A program made the position numbers and the translations under genes. From an uncultured Aquimarina sp. (GTDB lineage Bacteria > Bacteroidota > Bacteroidia > Flavobacteriales > Flavobacteriaceae): a stretch of 64,000 nt of DNA. The stretch lies in assembly GCA_947502885.1 (NCBI GenBank), contig CANNBP010000004.1, positions 62,001-126,000 of the forward strand, given 5' to 3'. The notes beneath the pieces are model-generated. The model was not told the origin of the DNA and did not search any database. It saw only the letters and a list, made by a program, of their open reading frames with translations. The stretch's first letter is position 1. Each line of letters starts with the position of its first letter. Positions 16,208 through 25,178 of this stretch are shown in pieces.

Positions 16208-17743
16208 CTATTCCCATTCTATCGTAGCTGGCGGTTTTGAACTTATATCATACACCACTCTATTAACGCCTTTTACCCTATTTATTATTGCATTAGATGT
16301 CTTTTGTAAAAACTCATACGGAAGATTTACCCAATCAGCTGTCATTCCGTCTGTACTTTCTACAGCTCTAAGTGCCACACAATTTTCATAGGTACGTTCA
16401 TCTCCCATCACACCAACGCTTTGAACTGGCAACAAAATAGCTCCTGCTTGCCAAACCTTGTCATACAGACCATCTTCTTTCAATCCATTAATAAAAATAG
16501 CATCAACTTCTTGCAAAATTGCCACTTTCTCTGGAGTTATATCTCCAAGTATCCTAATAGCTAATCCTGGACCTGGAAACGGATGCCTACCAAGTAATTC
16601 TGGATCAATTCCCATAGAAGCTCCAACTCTACGAACCTCATCTTTAAATAGCATTCGTAATGGCTCTACTACTTGAAGTTTCATAAAATCAGGTAACCCA
16701 CCAACATTATGATGAGATTTTATAGTAACAGAAGGACCATTAACTGAAATAGATTCTATTACATCAGGATATATTGTTCCTTGACCTAACCACTTTACCC
16801 CTTCTACTTTGTTTGCTTCATCATCAAAAACTTCAATGAATATTTTTCCTATAATTTTTCGTTTCCCTTCAGGATCACTTTCTCCAGCCAAAGCATCCAA
16901 AAAACGTGCCGAAGCATCAACTCCTTTTACATTTAATCCCATTCCTTCGTATTGTTTTAACACCGAAGAAAACTCATCTTTACGAAGTAATCCATTATTT
17001 ACAAAAATGCAATATAGATTTTCACCAATAGCTTTATGCAATAATATAGCGGCTACGGTAGAATCAACACCTCCGCTAAGTCCTAACACAACTTTATCAT
17101 TACCAAGTTTTTCTTTAAGCTCTGCTACTGTAGCATCAACAAAAGAACCTGGTGTCCAATCTGGTGTAACTCCAGCTATTTTGATTAAGAAATTTTCTAA
17201 AAGTTTTTTACCATCTGTTGAATGATAAACCTCTGGATGAAATTGTATTGCATAAGTTTCTTCTCCTTCAATTTTATAAGCTGCATTTTCAACATCTCCA
17301 GTACTTGCCAATCTAACAGCACCATCTGGCAATTGTTTAATCGTATCACTATGACTCATCCATACTTGAGAACCTTTTACGATACCATCAAAGAACAATT
17401 CACCCTCTTTTACAAATGATAAATTTGCTCTACCATATTCTCTAGTGCTAGAAGGAGCTACTTGCCCTCCACTAAAATGCGCCAGGTATTGAGCACCATA
17501 GCATACTGCTAACAATGGTTTTTTACCTCGTATTTCTGACAAATCAGGATGAGGAGCATCTTCTCCTCTTACAGAGAAAGGAGAACCAGAAAGGATGACT
17601 GCCTTAAAATCTGATATATTGTCTGGTAATTTATTATATGGATGAATTTCGCAATAGGTGTTTAACTCTCTAACTCTTCTTGCGATTAGTTGGGTATACT
17701 GCGACCCAAAATCTAAAATAAGTACGTTGTTTTGCATAGGCAA
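16208..17743 (-). CDS. guaA: GMP synthase (glutamine-hydrolysing)
   Basis: 511 residues. A class I glutamine amidotransferase domain (about 1-190) has '[13 protein letters not shown]' with the nucleophile Cys and 'FHPEVYHS' with the catalytic His/Glu. An ATP-pyrophosphatase domain follows with the P-loop '[13 protein letters not shown]'. The C-terminal dimerisation domain has '[14 protein letters not shown]' and ends 'KPPATIEWE'. It makes GMP from XMP and glutamine. The full length is typical of the family. Confidence 0.98.
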   Translation of the reverse strand: MPMQNNVLILDFGSQYTQLIARRVRELNTYCEIHPYNKLPDNISDFKAVILSGSPFSVRGEDAPHPDLSEIRGKKPLLAVCYGAQYLAHFSGGQVAPSSTREYGRANLSFVKEGELFFDGIVKGSQVWMSHSDTIKQLPDGAVRLASTGDVENAAYKIEGEETYAIQFHPEVYHSTDGKKLLENFLIKIAGVTPDWTPGSFVDATVAELKEKLGNDKVVLGLSGGVDSTVAAILLHKAIGENLYCIFVNNGLLRKDEFSSVLKQYEGMGLNVKGVDASARFLDALAGESDPEGKRKIIGKIFIEVFDDEANKVEGVKWLGQGTIYPDVIESISVNGPSVTIKSHHNVGGLPDFMKLQVVEPLRMLFKDEVRRVGASMGIDPELLGRHPFPGPGLAIRILGDITPEKVAILQEVDAIFINGLKEDGLYDKVWQAGAILLPVQSVGVMGDERTYENCVALRAVESTDGMTADWVNLPYEFLQKTSNAIINRVKGVNRVVYDISSKPPATIEWE

Positions 17744-17898
17744 AAATAAAATTAAATTATAACCCTAAAAACCCTAAAGGAGATAATTTTTAATAATAAT
17801 TAAGATTTTATTTATTAGCGCCTAAATTTACACTAATCGACTCAAAAAAAAACAATCTTATTAACATGATATCCCTTCAAACAACTTAGACGTTTATC

Positions 17899-19494
17899 CT
17901 AAAATTTTAGAATTACAAATTCTTGTTGAAGAGGATTTAAACTTTTTATTAAAGTCGGGATTAGATTTTCGCCATACTCCAAATAAATTTCAGAAAAATT
18001 CTTGTTTCTTTCTTGCAAGCTCTGATTAGGAAATAAATCATTTTGCAAATCGATCATTCGTTGTACATGATCTCTAAGTTTTCTTTTTTGAGCTTTAAGC
18101 AACCGTTTCTCTAGCATATCCAACCCTTTTAGCTGCTTAATCTCCTGCGATTTAACTGCACCATAAAAGGTAACATCTGTTTGCTTTGCCAATTGGTACA
18201 TCTCTACGAATTGTTTTTTAAGATGTTCTCTTTGTAAAGTAAAATCTATCTCAATATTTGATATCTTTCTTACTTTGTGATTTATTAATTCATGCTGTTT
18301 TAAAAACAATTCGCTATCCGAAATTTCTAGTTTTTTTAATTTCTCTGCTTGTTTCTTAGTTTCTATCAAAACAGAGTTACGCAACAACAGCATAGGAAAG
18401 GGTACCTCAAAAGCTTTAAAACTTTCTTTCAACTCTAACCAATATGCCAACTCTCCTCCTCCTCCGATATAACAAAGGTTTGGCAGAATAACTTCTTGAT
18501 ACAACGGACGCATTAAAACATTTGGACTAAATCTTTCTGGAGCTTCATTAAGATGCTCTAATAATTCATCATTACTCCATGAAATCTCTGTATTATTAAC
18601 AAAATAGCTTCCATCTCTTTCTACAATTCGCTCTCTTAAACCTTTTGTTATATAAAACAAATTTATCTCTCGTGGGTTCACTTGAGCTTTATAACCCAAA
18701 TCTTCAATTTCTTCGACTTTTGACAACACATTAGAATAGGTTGTCTTTTGACTTAATTCTTGTTTTACATATGGAACAAATAATCGTTTTAATTCTTTAT
18801 CATTACCATCAACAATCACCAAACCGTATTCACCAAACAACTCATTGGCAAGGTATCGTGTAGCATCAGCAAGATTATCATACTGTATATATGTCTGTTC
18901 AAACAATAACTTAAGACGTTCTGCATTTTGGCTAACCCCTATTTGAGAAGCAAACGCTTCAAAAACTTTATCCAATCCTATGGTATCAAACTCTCCAACT
19001 GCTCCACCATCAGAGCGATTCCATTGTACCTTCTTTCCATAAAGATTAAAATAATTGATTTCTTCAAAGTCATGATCTTCCGTAGCCATCCAATACACAG
19101 GAACAAAATGAAAATCAGGATACTTTTCTTTTAAAGTTCTAGTCAGATTTATAGTCGAAACAATTTTATACAGAAAGTATAAAGGCCCTGTAAAAAGGTT
19201 CAATTGATGACCAGTTACAACTGTAAACGTATTTCCCTTCTTTAAAAGAGATATATTTTCTATTGTCTTATCAGAAGCTTTAGCTTGACCATACTGATTT
19301 TGTAACGCCTTCATCAGTATTTCTCTATGTTGCATAGAAAAAGAAGCTTGTTTCTCTTCAATCTGATCTTTAAAATTATCCAATTCTGGAAAACGACCAT
19401 AAAGAGATTGCAAATCAACATTTTGATCTAAATAATCACAAATAAAAGATGAAAAGTAGTTCGTATCACGAAACGGAATACAGTCAACAGGCAT
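17899..19494 (-). CDS. bshC: bacillithiol biosynthesis cysteine-adding enzyme
   Basis: 531 residues. Diagnostic blocks include 'VVTGHQLNLFTGPLYFLYKIVSTI', 'PVYWMATEDHDFEEINYFNLYGK', 'PNVLMRPLYQEVILPNLCYIGGGGELAYWLEL' and 'FPMLLLRNSVLI'. Together these define BshC. It joins cysteine to glucosamine-malate, the last step of bacillithiol synthesis, the low-molecular-weight thiol used in place of glutathione in this phylum. bshA and bshB are not in the window. It lies 155 bp before guaA, on the same strand. Confidence 0.95.
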   Translation of the reverse strand: MPVDCIPFRDTNYFSSFICDYLDQNVDLQSLYGRFPELDNFKDQIEEKQASFSMQHREILMKALQNQYGQAKASDKTIENISLLKKGNTFTVVTGHQLNLFTGPLYFLYKIVSTINLTRTLKEKYPDFHFVPVYWMATEDHDFEEINYFNLYGKKVQWNRSDGGAVGEFDTIGLDKVFEAFASQIGVSQNAERLKLLFEQTYIQYDNLADATRYLANELFGEYGLVIVDGNDKELKRLFVPYVKQELSQKTTYSNVLSKVEEIEDLGYKAQVNPREINLFYITKGLRERIVERDGSYFVNNTEISWSNDELLEHLNEAPERFSPNVLMRPLYQEVILPNLCYIGGGGELAYWLELKESFKAFEVPFPMLLLRNSVLIETKKQAEKLKKLEISDSELFLKQHELINHKVRKISNIEIDFTLQREHLKKQFVEMYQLAKQTDVTFYGAVKSQEIKQLKGLDMLEKRLLKAQKRKLRDHVQRMIDLQNDLFPNQSLQERNKNFSEIYLEYGENLIPTLIKSLNPLQQEFVILKF

Positions 19495-19664
19495 ATAGTA
19501 TACTTTTTTGGTCGATAAATATACGGCAGATTGTTATGGTAAATCCTAAATTTTAGTTAATACAGATAATATCCTAAATTTAACTCGGTAATTTACATCC
19601 CACCTATTCTAACAACTAGAATCAATAAAGATCTTATTATTTTTCAAAACGTATTCATTTTTTT

Positions 19665-22139
19665 ATGAAAAAGATACTAACTATACTATTTATAATTTTC
19701 GTTTTTACGCTTACCTACTCTCAAAACAAACTACTCTCACCTTCAGAGTTTTTAGGATACACTATTGGAGAACAATTTACACGTCATTCAGATGTGGTTC
19801 GCTATTTTAATCATGTTGCAGATCAATCAGCAATGGTTACATATCACTCTTATGGCAAAACAAACGAAAGAAGACCTTTGACGTATGCAGTTGTTTCTTC
19901 CGAAGAAAATATAAAGAACATAGAAACCATACGTTTAAACAATCTTAAAAATATAGGACTTGCTGAAGGTGTTGCAAATCCAGAAACTGCTATTGTTTGG
20001 CTAAGTTATAATGTACATGGCAATGAAGCCTCTAGTACCGAAGCCGCTATGCAGACTATATATGAATTGATTACTCAAAAAAGTATTTGGCTTCAAAACA
20101 CAGTGATCATTATAGATCCATGTATTAATCCCGATGGAAGAGATCGCTATACAAATTGGTATAATCAAGTAAAATCTACTCCTTATCAAATCAATCAATC
20201 GGCAACAGAACACAATGAACCTTGGCCAGGAGGAAGACCAAATCATTATTTATTTGACCTTAATCGTGATTGGGCATGGGCCACACAGATTGAATCTAAA
20301 GAGCGTTTAAAAATATATAACAAATGGATGCCACATATCCATGTTGATTTTCATGAACAAGGCATTAATGAACCTTATTATTTTGCTCCTGCTGCAGAAC
20401 CTTTTCATGAAATTGTCACACCATGGCAAAGAGATTTTCAAACTCAAATAGGTAAAAACAATGCTCGCTATTTTGATGAAAAAGGATGGCTTTTTTTTAC
20501 TCGAGAACAATTTGACCTACTTTATCCAAGTTATGGTGATACGTATCCTACTTTTATGGGTGCAATTGGTATGACTTACGAACAGGCTGGACATGGTAGA
20601 GCTGGCTTAGGAATACAAACCGACGAAGGATTTGTACTCACTCTAAAAGATCGTATTTTACACCACACTACAACAGGATTATCAACTATAGAAGTATCAT
20701 CACAGAATGCCGTAAAATTAAACTCTGAATTTAAAAAATTCTTTAGCACACCCAACTTTAAGTACAAAAGCTACATCCTTAATGGTGAAGCCGATAAAAT
20801 TGAAGCTCTTTCTAGCTTATTGGATGCTCATGGTATTTTATATGGCTATACTAATACAAAGAAAATATCTGGATTTAATTTTAAAGAGAATAAACAAGGA
20901 GCCATAGATGGCTCTGGAGCTCTAGTCATAAGTACTAATCAAACCAAAGGGAATATGGTAAAAGTTCTTTTTGAACCTAAAACCAAATTATCTGATCCTC
21001 TAACTTATGATATTACCGCCTGGAATATTGCGCATGCATATGGATTAAATGGGGTCGCTTCCACCACATTAATCCCAGCTAATAGAAGCAAACGAATTAG
21101 AACCACTAAAAACACAACGAACCCAGATGGCGCCGGATATATTACAAAATGGAACAGTATACGAGATGCTACTTTTATGACCGATTTACTTAAAAACAAC
21201 ATCAAAGTACGTTTTAGTGAAAAGGATTTTGGTAACGATAAAGAGTTTTTTAAAAAAGGTAGTTTAATTATTACAAAAAGTGATAATAAACGAATTAAAA
21301 ATTATGATCAAAAAGTAATTGATATTGCAAACAAGCATAATCGTAAACTGTTTAATGCGTCTACCAGTTTCTCTAAAAACGGTATCGATTTTGGTTCTCC
21401 TGAAGTAAAACTGATTACTAAACAACGAATAGCTGTTCTAAAGGGTAACTATACTTCTTCATTAAGTTATGGGGAAATTTGGCACTTTTTTGAACAACAA
21501 CTTAAGTTTCCAATTGTTTCTATTGATACAGATTATTTTAAAAATACAGAACTAACTGATTTTGACACTCTTATTTTACCAAACGGAGATTACTCAGAGT
21601 ACTTTAACAAAGAGAGCTTAGACAATCTCACCAAATGGATTCGTAGTGGAGGAAAAGTAATTGCAATAGCAGATGCAGTGCACCTATTTGAAGGCAAAAA
21701 AGGCTACGATCTTACCAAAAATAAAACCCAAGAAAAGAAAAAAGATACTATAGGCAATCTTATTCCTTATGATCAACGTGAACGCGAAAGTGTGAAAAAT
21801 TTTATTACGGGAAGTATTTTCAAAACCAAAGTCGATTCCTCTCATCCTATGGCATTTGGCTATAACACTACCTATTTTAGCTTAAAATTAGGAAGTGATT
21901 CCTATAAATTTCTCAAAAATGGTTACAATATAACCTACATCGAAAAACAAGAAAATATATCTGGATTTGCTGGTGAAACTGCATTAGAAAACCTTAGTAA
22001 TTCTTTGGTATTTGGTGAAGCTAGGATCGGAAATGGCAATATTATATATATGGTCGACAATCCATTATTTAGATCTTTTTGGGAGAATGGGAAACTTTTC
22101 TTTGTAAATGCGATCTTTTTTACCAATAACAATTTTTAG
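19665..22139 (+). CDS. M14 family zinc carboxypeptidase, secreted
   Basis: 824 residues with a signal peptide (about 1-19, LTYSQ). The zinc site is His118-Gly-Asn-Glu121 ('NVHGNEASSTEAA') with a third His at about 230 ('HVDFHEQG'). 'INPDGRDRY' follows the first pair, and Glu306 in 'MTYEQAGHG' fits the catalytic base. The C-terminal third ('LILPNGDYSEYF', 'SGGKVIAIADAVHLF') looks like a glutamine-amidotransferase-like domain, common in large M14 proteins of this group. It removes C-terminal residues from peptides outside the inner membrane. The M3 peptidase gene follows after 20 bp, which suggests a joint peptide-use operon. Confidence 0.92.
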   Translation: MKKILTILFIIFVFTLTYSQNKLLSPSEFLGYTIGEQFTRHSDVVRYFNHVADQSAMVTYHSYGKTNERRPLTYAVVSSEENIKNIETIRLNNLKNIGLAEGVANPETAIVWLSYNVHGNEASSTEAAMQTIYELITQKSIWLQNTVIIIDPCINPDGRDRYTNWYNQVKSTPYQINQSATEHNEPWPGGRPNHYLFDLNRDWAWATQIESKERLKIYNKWMPHIHVDFHEQGINEPYYFAPAAEPFHEIVTPWQRDFQTQIGKNNARYFDEKGWLFFTREQFDLLYPSYGDTYPTFMGAIGMTYEQAGHGRAGLGIQTDEGFVLTLKDRILHHTTTGLSTIEVSSQNAVKLNSEFKKFFSTPNFKYKSYILNGEADKIEALSSLLDAHGILYGYTNTKKISGFNFKENKQGAIDGSGALVISTNQTKGNMVKVLFEPKTKLSDPLTYDITAWNIAHAYGLNGVASTTLIPANRSKRIRTTKNTTNPDGAGYITKWNSIRDATFMTDLLKNNIKVRFSEKDFGNDKEFFKKGSLIITKSDNKRIKNYDQKVIDIANKHNRKLFNASTSFSKNGIDFGSPEVKLITKQRIAVLKGNYTSSLSYGEIWHFFEQQLKFPIVSIDTDYFKNTELTDFDTLILPNGDYSEYFNKESLDNLTKWIRSGGKVIAIADAVHLFEGKKGYDLTKNKTQEKKKDTIGNLIPYDQRERESVKNFITGSIFKTKVDSSHPMAFGYNTTYFSLKLGSDSYKFLKNGYNITYIEKQENISGFAGETALENLSNSLVFGEARIGNGNIIYMVDNPLFRSFWENGKLFFVNAIFFTNNNF

Positions 22140-22159
22140 AATCTAAAAAAGCAATAGTT

Positions 22160-24328
22160 ATGAGCTACCTTAAACTAAAACCCACATTAAAAGTTATAAC
22201 TTTATCAGTTATTCTACTTTCTATAAGTTGTAATCAAAAAAAAGAAGATGTGAAAACAACAACAAATCCTCAAAACACCGAAAATATTTTACTTTCTGAG
22301 TGGACAGGCCCTTATGGAGGTACTCCGGCATTTGATAAAATGGATATTGCCGATATAAAATCTGCTTTAGAAAAAGGCATGGAACTTAAACTAAAAGAAA
22401 TAGATGAAATAACTAGCTCTAATGATCCTGCCACTTTTGAAAACACAATTATTCCTTTAGAAAAATCAGGTGCTGATCTCAATAGAGTTTATACATATTA
22501 TGGTATTTTAAGCAGCAATATGTCATCTTCAGAATTTAGAAAAATTCAAAAAGAGATGGCTCCTAAATTATCTGAGTTTAATTCAAAAATAACTCAAAAT
22601 AAATCTCTTTTTCAACGAATTAAAACGGTTTATAACAACTCACTCACTAACCCTCTAGAGTCTGACCAACAACGTGTTGTACAACTGACTTATGAATCTT
22701 TTGCAATGAACGGAGCCGAGCTTAATGATAAAAAAAAGAAACGTTATGCAGAAATCAACAAGGAACTTTCAGAGTTATATACTAGTTTCTCTAATAATGT
22801 TTTAGCAGATGAAGAAGGATATGTCACTTACCTCACCAAAGAACAACTAGGCGGCTTATCAGAATCTCTAATTAATGCCTATGCAAAAGCAGCCAAAGAC
22901 AGAGGACAAGAAGGCAAATATGCAATAACTAATACCAGATCCTCAATGGATCCATTTCTTACATATTCGAATGAACGAAGTTTACGTGAAAAAGTTTGGA
23001 CTACTTATTACTCTAGAGGAGATAATAAAGACCAACATGACAACAGTAAAAATATAGCTCAAATATTAAAACTTAGAAAAGAACGAGTTGGATTACTTGG
23101 TTATGATAATTTCGCTGATTGGAGATTACAGAATCGCATGGCCAAAAACCCTCAAAATGCATTAAAATTAATGAATGCTGTTTGGCCTGCAGCGATAGCT
23201 CGTGTAAAAGAAGAGGTAGCAGATATGCAAGCAATAGCAGATGCCAACAATAAAAAAATCACTATTGCACCTTGGGATTATAGATACTATGCTGAAAAAG
23301 TTCGAAAACAAAAATATGATCTAGATTCTGATGAAGTAAAAAAATACTTACAACTTGACAACCTAAGAGAGGCTATGTTTTTTGTAGCTGGAGAATTATT
23401 CGATTACAAGTTCACTCCTATACAAAAAGGCAGCGTACCAGTGTTTCATGAAGATGTTGATGTATGGGAAGTTACAAACAAAACAAACGGAGAACATATT
23501 GGTTTGTGGTATCTAGATCCTTTTGCACGACCCGGTAAACGCTCGGGAGCATGGGCAAATACATACAGAAGCCACACTACTTTTAATGGTAAAAAAACAG
23601 TATTAGCTTCGAACAATTCTAATTTTGTAAAACCTGCTTTAGGAGAACCAGCCTTGATATCCTGGGATGATGCAACTACATTTTTTCATGAATTTGGTCA
23701 TGCATTACACTTTTTTGCTTCAGAAGTAAGATACCCAATTCTTAACGGAGGAGTTCGTGATTATACAGAATTTCAATCTCAATTACTCGAACGTTGGTTA
23801 TCTACAGATAAAGTAATTAACACTTACTTAAGGCACCACGAAACTAATGAACCAATGCCAAAAGCATTAGTAGCAAAAATTAAAAAAGCAGGAACTTTTA
23901 ATCAAGGCTTCGCAACAACAGAATACCTTGCTTCTGCACTAATAGATATGAAACTTCATTTAGCAGACCCATCGAATATTGACCCAAATACCTTTGAAAA
24001 AGAAACTCTTACCGAATTAAACATGCCAAAAGAAATTGTAATGCGTCACCGTACACCGCATTTTGGTCATGTCTTTTCTGGTGAAGGTTATGCTACAGCC
24101 TATTATGGTTATATGTGGGCAGATGTTCTCACCTCTGATGCTGCAGAAGCTTTTACCGAAGCTCCTGATGGGTTTTATGACAAAGATATTGCTGCCAAGT
24201 TAGTAAAGTATCTATTTGCTCCTAGAAATGCAATGGACCCAGCAGAAGCTTATAAAAAATTTAGAGGACGTGATGCAAAAATAGAAGCATTAATGAGAGA
24301 TAAGGGTTTCCCTACAACCAACCCTTAA
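22160..24328 (+). CDS. M3 family metallopeptidase, lipoprotein (Dcp/OpdA-like)
   Basis: 722 residues. A lipoprotein signal (lipobox LSISC) precedes a mature start 'NQKKEDVKTT'. The helical M3 fold carries the zinc motif HEFGH at 510-514 and 'FQSQLLERW' with the third ligand Glu. The substrate-side pattern 'YYGYMWADVLTSDAAEAF' is near the end. It cleaves short peptides and is related to peptidyl-dipeptidase Dcp. The Dcp/OpdA distinction cannot be settled here. It should be anchored in a periplasmic membrane face and act with the M14 enzyme upstream. Confidence 0.93.
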   Translation: MSYLKLKPTLKVITLSVILLSISCNQKKEDVKTTTNPQNTENILLSEWTGPYGGTPAFDKMDIADIKSALEKGMELKLKEIDEITSSNDPATFENTIIPLEKSGADLNRVYTYYGILSSNMSSSEFRKIQKEMAPKLSEFNSKITQNKSLFQRIKTVYNNSLTNPLESDQQRVVQLTYESFAMNGAELNDKKKKRYAEINKELSELYTSFSNNVLADEEGYVTYLTKEQLGGLSESLINAYAKAAKDRGQEGKYAITNTRSSMDPFLTYSNERSLREKVWTTYYSRGDNKDQHDNSKNIAQILKLRKERVGLLGYDNFADWRLQNRMAKNPQNALKLMNAVWPAAIARVKEEVADMQAIADANNKKITIAPWDYRYYAEKVRKQKYDLDSDEVKKYLQLDNLREAMFFVAGELFDYKFTPIQKGSVPVFHEDVDVWEVTNKTNGEHIGLWYLDPFARPGKRSGAWANTYRSHTTFNGKKTVLASNNSNFVKPALGEPALISWDDATTFFHEFGHALHFFASEVRYPILNGGVRDYTEFQSQLLERWLSTDKVINTYLRHHETNEPMPKALVAKIKKAGTFNQGFATTEYLASALIDMKLHLADPSNIDPNTFEKETLTELNMPKEIVMRHRTPHFGHVFSGEGYATAYYGYMWADVLTSDAAEAFTEAPDGFYDKDIAAKLVKYLFAPRNAMDPAEAYKKFRGRDAKIEALMRDKGFPTTNP

Positions 24329-24452
24329 AAATAGCTTTTAAAAATTAAGTATCTACACTAGTTTTACACATAAATTTAGATATATTGTTATTAAACACTA
24401 TAATTAGTGTAATCGTTTACAATACTCCTAAAAATAATAACAAGATCAAATA

Positions 24453-24860
24453 ATGAAAATAGAAATTTCGGAAACAAGAGACATTGAAATTCAACAACTA
24501 ATCTCACTATACAAAGCTAACAAATGGAGCTCGGCCAATGAACCTGATGCCTTGCATAAAGCCCTGTTAAATTCGCACTCTCTTGTTACAGCTTGGCTAA
24601 ATAATAAATTAATAGGCCTTGGTAATGCCATTTCTGATGGTTATTTAGTTGTTTATTACCCTCATCTCTTAGTACACCCAGACTACCAAGGGCAAGGAAT
24701 AGGTAAAATGATTGTTGAAAAGATGCAACAAAAATACAAAGGTTTTCATATGCAAATGCTCACAGCAGATGTGACTGCCATTAATTTTTATAAAAAGGTT
24801 GGTTTTTCTAAAGCTGGTGAAACACAACCTATGTGGATTTATGCAGGAAATGAACATTAA
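24453..24860 (+). CDS. GNAT N-acetyltransferase
   Basis: 135 residues. The acetyl-CoA motif 'LLVHPDYQGQGIGKMIVEKM' (Q-GxGxG/A type) lies at about 73-92, and the closing 'AINFYKKVGFSKAGETQPMWIYAG' is typical of GNAT. The acceptor substrate is unknown. The gene is monocistronic, with a terminator about 150 bp later. Confidence 0.88.
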   Translation: MKIEISETRDIEIQQLISLYKANKWSSANEPDALHKALLNSHSLVTAWLNNKLIGLGNAISDGYLVVYYPHLLVHPDYQGQGIGKMIVEKMQQKYKGFHMQMLTADVTAINFYKKVGFSKAGETQPMWIYAGNEH

Positions 24861-25007
24861 TTTTTCTCCAAACACAAGCACACACATAAAACCCTTATTT
24901 GCAGTCATTTGAATAAAATCTTACAAAAAACCAATCGACTAAAGAACCAATAACCTCTTTTAAAGTATCGTTAAACTTCATACACAATAAGATATTCTGC
25001 AAAAAGC

Positions 25008-25057
25008 AAAAATAATCGACCAAAAACATCACAAAATGCTTTTAGTCGATTATTTTA
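25008..25057. terminator. hairpin downstream of the GNAT gene
   Basis: AAAATAATCGAC pairs with GTCGATTATTTT (12 bp), extended inward by AAAA/TTTT beyond one mismatch, and is followed by TATTAGGG on the plus strand. The rest of the 318-bp gap 24861-25178 holds a second, partial copy of the ATCGACTAAA sequence near 24933 and the promoter of the protease gene. Confidence 0.6.
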
Positions 25058-25127
25058 TTAGGGTTTTGTTAAAAGAAATTTCTTTAACATATTTTTTAAA
25101 AGAATATTAAGAATATTTACACAACTT

Positions 25128-25135
25128 TAGCTTTG
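25128..25135 (+). promoter_or_regulatory. -7 box TAGCTTTG of the subtilisin gene
   Basis: A perfect TAnnTTTG element lies 43 bp before the ATG at 25179. The -33 partner is not clear. The predicted leader is about 38 nt. Confidence 0.5.
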
Positions 25136-25178
25136 ATTATTTAACTGATAATCAAAATTTAACACAAACTCAATAATT

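Noticed and set aside
16809..17225. 138-residue plus-strand ORF inside guaA
   Set aside because: Opposite-frame shadow of a clear GMP synthase. Its Ser/Pro-rich sequence reflects the complement of guaA codons.
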